Made by a program: the position numbers and the translations under genes
The notes under the pieces: model-generated
Told to the model about the DNA's origin: nothing
What the model saw: the letters and a program-made list of their open reading frames with translations, nothing else
Databases searched by the model: none
In this document: one piece after another, positions 39,664 to 50,439 of the stretch
Position numbering within the stretch: the first letter of the stretch is position 1
How the letters are laid out: each line of letters starts with the position of its first letter
Assembly (NCBI RefSeq): GCF_042186555.1
Contig: NC_133331.1
Span: 2,911,395 to 2,975,394 of the forward strand
DNA from: Aquarana catesbeiana
Lineage: Eukaryota > Chordata > Amphibia > Anura > Ranidae
Length of the DNA stretch: 64,000 nt
Reading direction: 5' to 3'

Positions 39664-41306
39664 CAGTATCTGACAAAAGTAAGTACACCCCTCACTCACA
39701 TTTTTGTAAATATTTTCTTCTATCTTTTCCTGTGACAACACTGAAAAAATGACACTTTGCTACAATGTAAAGTAGCGAGTGTACAGCTTGTATAACAGTG
39801 TAAATTTGCTGTCCCCTCAAAATAACTCAACACACAGCCATTAATGTCTAAACCGCTGGCAACAAAAGTCAGTACACCCCCAAGTGAAAATGTCCAAATA
39901 GGGCCCATATAGCCATTTTCCCTCCCCGGTGTCATGTGTCTCGTTAGTGTTACAAGGTCTCAGGTGTGAATGGGGAGCAGGTGTGTTAAATTTGGTGTTA
40001 TCGCTCTCACTCCCTCATACTGGTCACTGGAAGTACAACATGGCACCTCATGGCAAAGAACTCTCTGAGGTTCTTAAAAAAAAGAATTGTTGCTCTACAT
40101 AAAGATGGCCTAGGCTATAAGAAGATTGCCAAGACCCTGAAACTGACCTGCAGCATGGTGGCCAAGACCATACAGCGGTATAACAGGACAGGTTCCACTC
40201 AGAACAGGCCTCGCCATGGTCAACCAAAGAAGTTGAGGTCACGTGCTCAGCGTCATATCCAGAGGTTGTCTTTGGGAAATAGACGTATGAGTGCTGCCAG
40301 CATTGCTGCAGAGGTTGTAGGGGTGGGGGGTCAGCCTGTCAGTGCTCAGACCATACGCTGCACACTGCATCAAATTGGTCTGCATGGCTGTCATCCCAGA
40401 AGGAAGCCTCTTCTAAAGATGATGCACAAGAAAGACCACAAACAGTTTGCTGAAGACAAGCAGACTAAGGACATGGATTACTGGAACAATGTCCTGTGGT
40501 CTGATGGGACCTAGATAAACGTATTTGGTTCAGATGGTGACAAGCGTGTGTGGGGGCAACCAGGTGAGGAGGACAAAGACAAGTGTGTCTTCTCTACAGT
40601 CAAGCATGGTGGTGGGAGTGTCATGGTCTGGGGCTGCATGAGTGCTGCCGGCACTGGGGGGCTACAGATCATTGAGGGAACCATGAATGCCAACATGTAC
40701 TGTGATATACTGAAGCAGAGCATGATCCCCTCCCTTCAGAGACTGGACCGCAGGGCAGTATTCCAACATAACGACCCCAAACACACCTCCAAGACCACCA
40801 CTGCCTTGCTAAAGAAGCTGAGGGTAAAGGTGATGGACTGGCCAAGCATGTCTCCAGACCTAAACCCTATTGATCATCTGTGGGACATCCTCAAACGGAA
40901 GGTGGAGGAGCGCAAGATCTCTAACATCCACCAGCTCCGTGATGTCGTCATGGAGGAGGGGAAGAGGACTCCAGTGACAACCTGTGAAGCTCTGGTGACC
41001 TCCATGTCCAAGAGGGTGAAGGCAGTGCTGGAAAATAATGGTGGCCACACAAAATATTGACACTTTGGGGCCCAATTTGGAGATTTTCACTTAGGGGTGT
41101 ACTGACTTTTGTTGCCAGCGGTTTAGACATTAATGGCTGTGTGTTGAGTTATTTTGAGGGGACAGCAAATTTACACTGTTATACAAGCTGTACACTCACT
41201 ACTTTACATTGTAGACAAGTGTCATTTCTTCAGTGTTGTCACATGAAAAGATAGAAGAAAAGATTTACAAAAATGTGAGGGGTGTACTTACTTTTGTGAG
41301 ATACTG
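39664..41306 (+). mobile_element. Tc1/mariner element, complete ends, TA target site
   Basis: Termini cagtatctgacaaaagtaag and cttacttttgtgagatactg, TA on both sides (39662-39663, 41307-41308). The inverted ends extend about 200 bp and carry the inner repeat accgctggcaacaaaagtcagtac, so this is the IR/DR type. It inserted into a family D repeat that continues on both sides. 1643 bp. Confidence 0.96.
40039..41060 (+). pseudogene. Tc1 transposase of the 39664-41306 element, inactive
   Basis: ATG at 40039 gives MAPHGKELSE, then a frameshift at an A run (about 40077-40084). The frame resumes as RIVALHKDGLGYKKIAKTLK (HTH), HGQPKKLRSRAQRHIQRL, then VLWSDGT (first catalytic Asp) directly followed by TAG at 40513-40515. 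After it come VKHGGGSVMVWGC, FQHNDPKHTSK and SPDLNPIDHLWD, ending HTKY-stop at 41060. Against the usual FQ(Q/H)DNDPKH and NPIEHLW, the second catalytic Asp codon is missing and the catalytic Glu is replaced by Asp. The stop, frameshift and triad loss together rule out activity. Confidence 0.93.
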
Positions 41307-42199
41307 TATGTGCGACTTAAAGCTGCAGCGACTTCAGAGTAGTTAATGCACTACTTTGGTCCGACTTTCATGCAACTTGAGGGCCATAAACTTCAATGTT
41401 AACTCTCAAAAGTTGCATGAAAGTCGTACCTGAATGCAACTTGTGTGAGACAGCTCTCCGTTATCACTGGTCAAAGCCAAAGTTGTATCCAAGTTGCACC
41501 CGTTTCAAAGTTGCACCAAAGTTGGACTCCAAAGTCTTTGCAACTTTGAAGTTGTACAAGTGTGAATGGAGCTTTGAGGCTCTGTTCACATCGGCAGGTT
41601 TGAAGTGTGTAATGCTGACCTGTTTGTTGTATCTTTGACCGTCTTTCCTACAAATCATGCAGAAAAGGCCAGTTTTCACCTAATGAGACACACATCTTGT
41701 AACCTCTCAATCTGCATGGATGAAAAACCTGGGTGACACCATGACACAGCACTGTCTGTTACACCCCTTATGATCATTAATGGTGCAACGTGAAATACCC
41801 AACGATTCTGCTGTTTGTTGGGAAGTCTGGGCAATAACCTAAAGATTGTTGACTTCACCATGTACAAAATACGATTGGCCATTTATGCCCAGATTGAATT
41901 CTACAAGATCAGTTTGTTGACCACCCATACAGACAGCCAGACGTTGCCAGACCCTGTGGGTTTTGGTGTCACCAGTCATACATTTGGGTCCGTACTTCTA
42001 TGCTTGTGATGCATTGACTGCAATTCTAAATGTAATTATGTTTCTTATGTGTTTGTATACAAGGAAAATACAGGGAATCCTCGGTACACAGAGTTGCTGG
42101 GCTCAGAAATGTAGAAACCAGAGATTGTTGATCCAGCGAATATCCAATTGCCTTCTAGGGGATCAGGAAGAAATTCATTTTTCCCTCTCTGGAGCAAAT
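41307..42199. other. Remainder of family D, then unassigned sequence
   Basis: To about 41580: repeated gcaactt/aagttgca words (cttcagagtagttaatgc, aaagttgcatgaaagtcg) completing the element interrupted by the Tc1. 41670-42199: unassigned; short ORFs without motifs. Confidence 0.45.
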
Positions 42200-42760
42200 T
42201 AAACCATGCATTTTTTTTTTTTTAATCATTTAATTTTTTTTTTTATTGAAAGCATTTTTCAGTCAAATGAAAACAATACAAGAAATATCTCAATTCTGAT
42301 GAGAAATATAATACAAAGTCTAAAGAAAACAAAAAAGTGTACCAGGCACACAATGTAAAGGTCACACATTCCATTCAAGACGTAAGATAATACAATCTAT
42401 CATAAAGTGAGAAGTGTTCCCAGGACTGCCAACAAAAATCCAACCAGGAGCCTGGATAGTATTCCAATGGTATACATGTTTATATGATAAACCACGTACA
42501 GCTGGCAGAGTCAGCCAACCCAATCAGTGGCCGAGGGTGAGAAGGAATACTTTGACTCATTAGAGGACAACCACGGGGACCACGTTTGTTGAAATTCCTC
42601 GGGGCAACCACTATGTTTATAGGTCAGCTCTTAAGTTTAAGTGCGTCACACCATTGTGGAAGAGTCTGAGGCGTAGGAAGGATCTATTTTTGTAAAATGA
42701 GCTTACGTGCCAAAAATAAGGATCTTGAGAACCACGCTTTGAAGTGGTTGTAAACCCTAC
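42200..42760 (-). repeat. Possible LINE 3' end, antisense
   Basis: Begins on the + strand with a T run and tttttattgaaagcatttttcag, i.e. caataaa and a poly(A) tail on the minus strand. This is followed by about 500 bp of non-coding A-rich sequence ending gtggttgtaaaccctacata. The layout suits a 5'-truncated LINE inserted in minus orientation. No RT ORF is visible, so the class is unproven. Confidence 0.35.
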
Positions 42761-42789
42761 ATACACCCACGATATACATCACGGACACA

Positions 42790-43240
42790 TTATTCCCTGA
42801 TGACAAGGGCTTCTTTCAGCAGGATAATGCGCCCTGCCACACTGCGAAAATAATTCAAGAACGGTGTGAGGGACACAACAATGACTTTGGGGGGTTGACT
42901 TCAAATTCTTCAGATCTCAATCCAATCCATCAAACTCAATCAATCCAATCTGTGGGATGAGCAGGAAAAACAAGTCTGATCCATGGAGGCCCCACCTCCC
43001 AACTTACAGGACTTAAAGGATCTGCTAGTGACGGCTTTGTGCCAGATACCACAGCGTACCTTCAGAGGTCTAGTGGAGTCCATGCCTCTGGATGGGTCAG
43101 AGCTGTTTTGGCAGCAAAAGAGGGACCTACTCAATATTAGGTAGGTTGTGGTTGTCAAAGTTATGGTTGAACCTTGTATGCCCCTGATCTTCAACTGTCT
43201 CCTACAGCATGACATCACTTTCCACCCACTCCAGTAGAAC
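42790..43240 (+). pseudogene. Tc1 transposase remnant (third lineage)
   Basis: FFQQDNAPCHTAKIIQERCE (second catalytic Asp region), a degraded SSDLNPIHQ...SVG segment where the catalytic Glu should be, then on shifted frames words equivalent to APPP(S/N)LQDLK, a CQIPQ-type stretch and RAVLAAKEGPTQY near 43095-43140. Both ends of the element are missing. Frameshifted and duplicated locally (atccaatc repeated). Confidence 0.75.
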
Positions 43241-43907
43241 AGTCCATTTCCTCTGGTAAGTCTTCAGTCTAGGACGGTTTTCTGCAGCATCGCGTATAAT
43301 AAATATGAGATGAGACCCTTTGTAGACATCAAGGGCTGCATTTGAGCCCCCCCCCCCCCCCCATACCATGATGATAACTACTTATGTATATGGAGGTTTT
43401 CTATTTAATTTTCTTTCTAGTTTGTTTTTGTTTTTTTCAACCTGACTGACGTAACCTGCAGTATATAGGAATGTATACAATCAGTGCAACAGAACTCTGC
43501 AGAAATATGCTCTACGCCCATCCAAAGCATGTGACCGGTGCATTGTGGGGGAACGACATTGCAAGCCGGGAACCAACCCGTCATCTCAGATTTCAATTGT
43601 ATGTGAATCCGTATAGGAAATGTACTGTAAAAAAAAAACACAGAAAGCATATTTAACCCCTCAGCGATGAAGGGAAAACAAATCTTCATGCCTGAATGCA
43701 GTTTTCAAATTGTGGCACGTGTTAGTAAAACTGTACATCTCATCCCGACTACTCCGTCTATCCGGGCGGATTCTACGACTTTATTTAGGACCGATTGGGC
43801 TTTCGCTGGGTGGTGCACGATTTTATCACCATCAATGGAAAACTGGCCCAAAGATTACAGAAGACACCTGGGGGCCGTCCCAACATTTATTCAACGAAAT
43901 TCTCAAA
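43241..43907. other. Unassigned sequence with C run
   Basis: A run of 15 C at 43349-43363 and a family B/C-like phrase (ttaacccctcagcgatgaag). The ORF 43667-43927 has no motif. Confidence 0.3.
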
Positions 43908-44185
43908 ATTTAAAGTCTAAACTCTGAGATTAAAAGTCAGAATTCTGATATTTAAAGTCAGAATTTTAAGATTAAAAGTCAGACTTTGGAATTTAAAAGC
44001 TAAGCTTTTTTTTGGGGGGGGGGGGGGGTTTCCTCTTTTTCTCAAGTCCGAATTCTCACATTTAGAGTCAGAATTCTGAATTGAAAAGTTAAGCTTTTTT
44101 TTTTTTTGGGGGGGGGGGGGTACCCTCTTCTTTTAAACTCAGAATTCCAAAATTAATAGTCAGATTGTCTGAATTCTGAGATTAA
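43908..44185 (+). repeat. Degenerate ~21-bp tandem (aaagtcagaattctgagatt)
   Basis: Ten or so diverged units of ctgagattaaaagtcagaat, interrupted twice by an aagctttttttt-GGGG run (44003-44030, 44092-44120). A/T-rich. No coding potential. Confidence 0.75.
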
Positions 44186-45267
44186 AAGCAGTGGCGGCCG
44201 CTCATTAGGGGCACACAGGTGCCGCCCCCACCCTAATCCATGCGCTTGGCTCCCTATTCTACACGCAGTGCGCTGGACGCATGGATTTCTATGGATTTTT
44301 TTGGCGGCGTTGTCAATGGTGTGCGGTGGCGGGCTCGACCTACGGGGGGAGGGAGAGGGGGTTAGTGTGGGGTGGAGGGCTGGAGTGACGGTGGGGGGTT
44401 ATCCTACCTAGAACACACTGACATGTATGCCCCTTTTACACGATAAGCCCACTGGGATCCATCCGTCCGTCTTTCAGGCGGATCCGAGCGGGCCACCCAT
44501 TGACTCCTATGGGGAGACGGATGTCAGCGGAGATGTGTCTTCTGACACTCTGATCCGCCTGATTACTGCAGGGTTGATGCTCCCTTGGTGCTTTCTCTAG
44601 ACAGCCTCCATTTATTTATCTTATTTACTAATTCCTTCCTTCTTGGTGTATACGTTAATGTACATACAAAAAAATGTTCTGGAAATTCTGATAATATTGT
44701 ATCATTTATTACAGTTTTTTTTTCCACTCTATGCTCCTGAAGAAGCGCACAAGGCGCGTAACATGTCGAGCTTATGAGCTTACACAGAATTTGACTGCCA
44801 CCATCACATAGTGTTTGAACCCTACAATTTGTATTGTAACTATATAGATCAATAAGATGTGTTGGTCTTTTGTTGTTCTTACAATCTTTTTGCTCTTTCT
44901 ACACTAACTGACCTATTGTGTATGGAGTGCATATTCTGTTCATATTGTATGTCATACCTAGTTTTTATCTTTTTGTCCTTTCCCGTTTTTTAATATAATA
45001 TTTTTGAAATAAAAACAATACTTTTAATAATATAGTATCCTTATTGTGCCTATAAAGTCTTGGTGCCTGCCCACACTTTCTTGTTTTCCCAAAAACAGAC
45101 GTATGGCGATACGTCAGCCATCCATCTCGAGGATCGGATGAGATCTGATGAAAGCGGACATTGCTGTCCGTTTTCATCTGATCTCCCCATACAAATCAGC
45201 AGCGCTCTCACAGGTCCCTCCCCGACCTGTCACCCCCCGGCTCAAAATCCGATCGTGTGTACGGGGC
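44186..45267. other. Dispersed elements
   Basis: 44190-44600: agcagtggcggccgctcatt, ggcgttgtcaatggtgtgc and ggatccgagcgggcc words of an interspersed element. The cagtggcggc/cagtggtggc opening is shared with 53068. 44700-45060: cctgaagaagcgcacaaggcgcgtaac, A/T-rich with aataaaaacaatac, same style as other gaaacgcg elements. 45100-45265: ggatcggatgagatctgatgaaagcgga and an inverted partner (tccgttttcatctgatctcc), ending ccgatcgtgtgtacggggca, a common MITE end. Confidence 0.4.
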
Positions 45268-45804
45268 ATTAGAGTCTACAAAAGACTTGAGACTGGGGGG
45301 AGGTTCACCTTCCGGCAGGACAACGACCCGAAACATCCAGCCAGAGCTACAATGGAATGGTTTAGATCAAAGCATATTCATGTGTTAGAATGGCCCAGTC
45401 ACAGTCCAGACCTAAATCACATTGAGAATCTGTGGCAAGACTTGAAAATTGCTGTTCACAGACGCTCTCCATCCAATCTGACAGAGCTTGAGATATTTTA
45501 CAAAGAAGAATGGGCAGAAATGTCCTCTCTAGATGTGCAAAGCTGGTAGAGACATCCCCAAAAAGACTTGTAGAGAAAGGGGGTTCTACAAAGTATTGAC
45601 TCCGGGGGGCGCCATACAAATGTCCCCCCACACTTTTCACATATTTATTTGTATCATTTATCATTTTCCTTCCACTTCACAATTATGTGACACTTTGTGT
45701 TGGTCTATCACATAAAATCCCAATAAAATACATTTACGTTTTTGGATGTAACATGACAAAATGTGGAGAATTTCAAGGGGTATGAATACTTTTTCAAGGC
45801 ACTG
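45268..45804 (+). mobile_element. 5'-truncated Tc1 copy (same family as 18546-20276)
   Basis: Begins inside the transposase at the agtctacaaaagacttgaga codons (copy 1: about 19578). It runs through FRQDNDPKHPARATMEWFRS, SPDLNHIENLWQDLKIAVHR and the 3' inverted terminus gaatactttttcaaggcactg, with TA following (45805-45806). It has no MITE, which gives the empty site for 19675-19831. Confidence 0.95.
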
Positions 45805-46214
45805 TATATCTGTTCAACAAGTGCAAGAAATCTAGTGCCGTCCTGTGCACTTGTCTTATCTCAAGTTCTTATTGGCCCAAAATTCTCTTTACAGAACAAT
45901 TTCCCTCCTTAGATAGAAGAGGGGAGATGTTCTGTAGTCCTGTTTTAGGGCGACAACGCTGCTCTTCTATTGATACAGTAGGCAGAGCGTTGTCACCCAA
46001 GGACAGGAAGTGTATCACTGGCAGGATCACTAGATGAAAATACAAGTCTGAAAAGTAAAACTAATGCAGCCACCACATCTAAGGGCTGGTAACCTGCAAT
46101 ATATCACATTTTTGTTTTTGGGTTTAATAACAAGACGCAATGTAAAGTATTGATGCACAGTAATAGACATCCTTTAACTTTTGCACCACGTTTCACCAGA
46201 ATTGTGGGGTGTTT
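45805..46214. other. Unassigned sequence
   Basis: Includes a gacaacgctgctcttc / gcagagcgttgtcaccc inverted pair (45950-46000), a small hairpin. No gene seen. Confidence 0.3.
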
Positions 46215-47966
46215 CTTCATTCTAAGAAAAAATGCAGCGCTAAAATGTACTATTAAACAGCAACAAGTACAATGTGTAACCAATAATACTAAAAGAAACA
46301 TTTTAGCTAACTTCCGATATAATTTTACCGATCGTTTTTAGCTAACTTCCGGTATTGTTTGTTGGTAAAGTGTCACCACGTGACCACCGTGCACGTGTTT
46401 TGGCGATTGTTTTTCTGCGAGGCATGATGCACATTCGCTTACGGTTTCTGGACCGGAAGTGACGACGCACGGCCTCAGTTTAGAGAGAGGCTTGGCTACG
46501 CACGTCTTCCACGATCTGACGCCAGATATCGAATATCTACACCGAGGCGTGGATCGCACTCGCCTCTTCACTATGTATTAGGCCTTTTATATCCTAGGAA
46601 TCATTGGCCCCTTTGCAACCTGGAGGCTTGTTCTTTTATAATTACAAGCTTTGATTCACTTTTTTAGGACCACATTAAAGTTTAGATTTTTTTTCTCTGG
46701 ACCGGAAGTGATGCATATTCATACCGGAACTTCTGGTTGGCATGTGATTCGGTTTGGGGGCCATGCTACCTATTTAAGTGCAGAGGTGATGGCAGTTATG
46801 CTCACCCCAGGTGACGTCTAATTAGACGAAACGCGCCGGGTCGAGTTCTGCCTTCACTACTGGGCCTTTTCATGTTCTTTGAACCTTTGATTACATCTGA
46901 AATGTGAGTGTTCAATTTTTATCTTTCTTTTATTAAAACGATTTAAAAAAAGTTATCACACTATGTGGAACCTTTTTTCAATTTCAGTTTCATCGTGTGA
47001 GTGTCAGGGCTGGGCTCAGCCCTTCCTTCTCTGAGTTGGACGCTCAGTTGTTGGCTAATTGCCAGCTCCCATTTCTCTCCACAGTTAACCAGCTGTTGTG
47101 GATCTGCTCGTCAGTCCCGCCTACTAAAATATCTCCAGCTCACTTCATTCCTGCCTTCGCCTTGGTCACATCACAAGAAACCACATCCTGCGTTCCTGTT
47201 TAAAGACTGGCTTTGCTGACATCCCTTCTGGCTCCTTATCCTGCTTGCTGTTCCTCTACTTGGATACCTGACTTCTGGCTTGGCTGATTACCCGATCCGG
47301 TTACTGGACTCTGGCTTGGCTGACTACCCGATCCGGTTACTGGACTCTGGCTTGGCTGACTACCCGATCCGGTTACTGGACTCTGGCTATGCTTTGACTA
47401 CGCTTACTCTATTTACCTTTTTATTTTTATTAATAAACAAGTGTGATTTTACTGTACTTCTGTCTCGGTCTGGTTCATGGTTTCTGACAGTGAGCATGAG
47501 AATCTCCTCTGGCCATCCTTCTCTCCATCTTGATTACATCTGCTCGTCCATTGGGAATATACCGTGGACCCGTGCCGTTCAAAGTCCTTATTGTGATGGT
47601 GGCTGTCTGGATCCCTGATGGTTTCATATTCCACATGGTGTTCATCACCACAAGCCTTTTTGATGTAAGAGGTATACACCCCTTTAAGTCCATTATTTCT
47701 GTTAAGCCTTCATCCAATTGGTGGCGGTCTCTTCACGAGATTAGGTTTCCATTGATGTCATCTGCCCCATTGATGTCTCTGAAATCCTAACCTATTGGCA
47801 TTGTTTGTTGATATTAATCCTTTTTTGGTTTACACCTTTGTTCCTGTTATTATACTACATACTCAGGCGGTGGACTTTTATCACAATTGTTTCTTTTAGT
47901 ATTATTGGTTACACGTTATACTTTTTTCTGTTTCATAGTACATTTTAGCGCTGCATTTTTTTCTTT
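46215..47966. mobile_element. DNA element with ~85-bp inverted ends, split by a solo LTR
   Basis: Left end (46222-46300: aagaaaaaatgcagcgctaa, gtgtaaccaataatactaaa) is the complement of 47878-47965 (tttagtattattggttacac, ttagcgctgcatttttttct) with few mismatches. Without the LTR the element is about 1.26 kb. The interior holds gacgtctaattagacgaaacgcgcc (46811-46836) and no transposase, so it is non-autonomous. It resembles the gaaacgcg elements elsewhere in the window. Confidence 0.75.
47002..47489 (+). mobile_element. Solo LTR, 488 bp, 5-bp target duplication
   Basis: Begins tgtcagggctgggctc and ends catggtttctgaca: TG...CA with the 6-bp inverted TGTCAG/CTGACA. The flanking duplication gtgag is present on both sides (46997-47001 and 47490-47494). 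An AATAAA lies at about 47433-47438, about 50 bp before the end, and a 36-bp unit (ttggctgactacccgatcc..) is repeated three times at about 47278-47390. There is no internal region or second LTR, so it is the product of LTR-LTR recombination. The superfamily (Gypsy- or ERV-like, from the 5-bp TSD) is inferred. Confidence 0.93.
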
Positions 47967-48180
47967 TTTTGGGTATTTGTGCTGTTTGTCTTCGGCTGTG
48001 CTGGCTGCTTACATTTATCACTATATAACACAGCGTGGTTTATGCTTTTGATATATTTTTGTTTCTTCATCCTGTTTTGATTTTTAATTCACCGCAACTG
48101 TTCACGGCTCCGCCCACAGGACGCATCATCCATTGACAGGGACATCTGAAGACTAGCAGCAGAGAGAGACTTAGCAGAAC

Positions 48181-48434
48181 ATGGCGGCAGCAGGGAGGTG
48201 TCCTCACCGTAGACCATTCAGCATTCCCTCCAACCCCATAACAGAAGGTCCATCTGAACCTGAGGCCGGGCACAAACAATGGAAGGGCCCGTGCATTGCA
48301 CCTACCGTGTGACGCATTCGTTGTGGTTGCAGTTCTCTCCTGGAGCGTGCGGCTGATGGTTTGGCTGGTAATGCTCTCAGCCGTGTTCTTAGGGGGCTTT
48401 TTTCAGTTGATTTTTGCTGATTTGATGTAATAAA
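48181..48434 (+). CDS. Candidate small membrane-protein ORF, one-base frame break
   Basis: ATG at 48181 in a good context (agaacATGG) opens 43 codons: MAAAGRCPHRRPFSIPSNPI, then a charged part and WKGPCIAPTV, ending TGA at 48310-48312. One base later another frame runs 38 codons (48314-48430). It is strongly hydrophobic, with AFVVVAVLSWSVRLMVWLVM and FLGGFFQLIFADLM, like one or two membrane helices. Its TAA overlaps an AATAAA (48429-48434). Together this looks like a short single-exon gene or retrocopy of about 80 residues with a one-base indel. I do not recognise the family. Chance ORFs remain possible. Confidence 0.3.
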
Positions 48435-48582
48435 GGGTCATTCTGTATACAGTATTCCTGAAGACCTTTTCATTTCTTGTTGCAATGCTCTGCAGGCCTG
48501 AAAAGGTAAAACGTAATATATGCGATTTTTTTTTTTTCATTTTACCGTTATTGGTGCATTTATTACATTTTTCTACAAGATA

Positions 48583-50224
48583 CAGCTGTGCTCATAAGTT
48601 TACATACCCTGGCAGAACTTATGATTTCTTGGCCATTTTTCAGAGAATATGATCGATAACACAAACTTTTCTCTCACTCATGGTTAGTGTTTGGCTGAAG
48701 CCATTTTTTATCAATCAGCTGTGTTTACTCTTTTTATATCATAATCACAACAGAAACTACCCAAATGACCCTGATTAAAAGTTTACATACCCCAGTGATT
48801 TTGGCCTGATAACATGCACACAAGTTGTCACAAAGGGGTTTGAATGGCTATTAAAGGGAACCATCCTCACCTGTGATCTGTTTACTTGTAATTAGTGTGT
48901 GTGTATAAAAGGTCAATGAGTTTCTGGACTCCTGACATACCTTTGCATCTTTCATCCAGTGCTGCACTGATGTTTCTGGATTCTGAGTCATGGGGAAAAC
49001 AAAAGAATTGTCAAAGGATCTGCGGGAAAAGGTAGTTGAACTGTATAAAACAGGAAAAGGGATATAAAAAGATATCCAAGGAATTGAGAATGCCAATCAG
49101 CAGTGTTCAAACTCTAATCAAGAAGCGGAAAATGAGGGGGTTCTGTTGAAACCAAACCACGGTCAGGTAGACCAACTAAAATTTCAACTGCCAGGAAAAT
49201 TGTTCGGGATGCAAAGAAAACCCCACAAATAACTTCAGGTGAAATACAGGACTCTCTGAAAACATGTGGTGTGGTTGTTTCAAGATGCACAATAAGGAGG
49301 CACTTGAAGAAAGATGGGCTGCATGGTCGAGTCGCCAGAAGAAAGCCATTACTACGCAAATGCCACAAAGTATCCGCTTACAATACGCCAAACAGCACAG
49401 AGACAAGCCTCAAACCTTCTGCCACAGAGTCATTTGGAGTGATGAGACCAAATTTTAGCTTTTTGGGCACAACCATAAACACTACATTTGGAGAGGAGTC
49501 AACAAGGCCTATGATGAAAGATCCACCAATCCTACTGTGAAACACGGAGGTGGATCGCTGATGTTTTGGGCATGTCTGAGCTACAAAGGCACAGCAAATT
49601 TGGTCAAAATTGATGGCAAGATGAATGCAGAATGTTATCAAAAAATACTGGAGGAACATTTGCATTCATCAGCCAGGAAGCTGCGCATGGGACGTACTTG
49701 GACATTCCAACATGACAATGATCCAAAACACAAGGCCAAGTCCACCTGTCATTGGCTACAGCAGAATAAAGTGAAGGCTCTGCAGTGGTCATCTCAGTCT
49801 CCTGACCTCAATATCATTGAGCCCCTCTGGGGAGATCTCAAAACGTGCCGTTCATGCAAGACAGCCCAAGAATTTACAAGAACTGGAGGCTTTTTACCAA
49901 GAGGAATGGGCAGCTTTACCATCTGAGAAGATAAAGAGCCTCATCCACAAATACCACAAAAGACTTCAAGCTGTCATTGATGTTAAAGGGGGCAATACAC
50001 GGTATTAAGGACTGGGGTATGTAAACTTTTGATCAGGGTCATTTGGGTAGTTTCAGTTGTCATTATGATTTAAAAAGAGTAAACACAGTTGATTGATAAT
50101 AAATGACTTCAGCCAAACACTAACCATGAGCGAAAAAAGTTTTTGTGTTATCATTCATATTCTCTATAAAATGGCCAAGAAATCATAAATTCTGCCAGGG
50201 TATGTAAACTTATGAGCACAATTG
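48583..50224 (+). mobile_element. Tc1/mariner element (fourth lineage), complete ends
   Basis: Termini cagctgtgctcataagttta and taaacttatgagcacaattg, TA on both sides (48581-48582, 50225-50226). Inverted ends of about 220 bp contain the second repeat aaaagtttacataccccagtg / ggggtatgtaaacttttgat, the IR/DR layout. 1642 bp. Confidence 0.96.
48990..50008 (+). pseudogene. Tc1 transposase of the 48583-50224 element, inactive
   Basis: MGKTKELSKDLREKVVELYK at 48990, then an early stop (ggatataaaaag, about 49060-49065) and several frame changes. Later parts: HRVIWSDETKF followed by TAG (first catalytic Asp, about 49430-49458), VKHGGGSLMFWAC, WTFQHDNDPKHKAKS (second Asp), SPDLNIIEPLW (catalytic Glu). 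A frameshift near 49845 follows, with the C-terminus (AVHARQPKNLQELEAFYQEE ... GGNTRY) in another frame. All three catalytic residues are readable, unlike in the 39664 element, but the frame is broken in at least three places. Confidence 0.93.
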
Positions 50225-50226
50225 TA

Positions 50227-50439
50227 GATTATGCCAATAAAGCTAAACTCAGAAATAAGTCAATATTGTCTAAATCCATTAGTCATGTGGATTCTGGAAT
50301 CTTGGTGATCTTTGTGTATTTCTTCCAGATCTGTGCAGTCATCCAGTATGAGACTTCCTGTAACAAAGACCGCCCACTGCTGCTCCCTCCTTGTGCAGGG
50401 GGACTGGTCTTGTCTCCTCCTCTCCTCTTCTCTCCTCTC
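50227..50439. other. Leader of the ~100-bp array
   Basis: Contains ctccttgtgcagggggactggtcttgtctcctc, which returns in diverged form at the far end of the array (52028-52060). The array is thus framed by two copies of one sequence. Confidence 0.5.
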
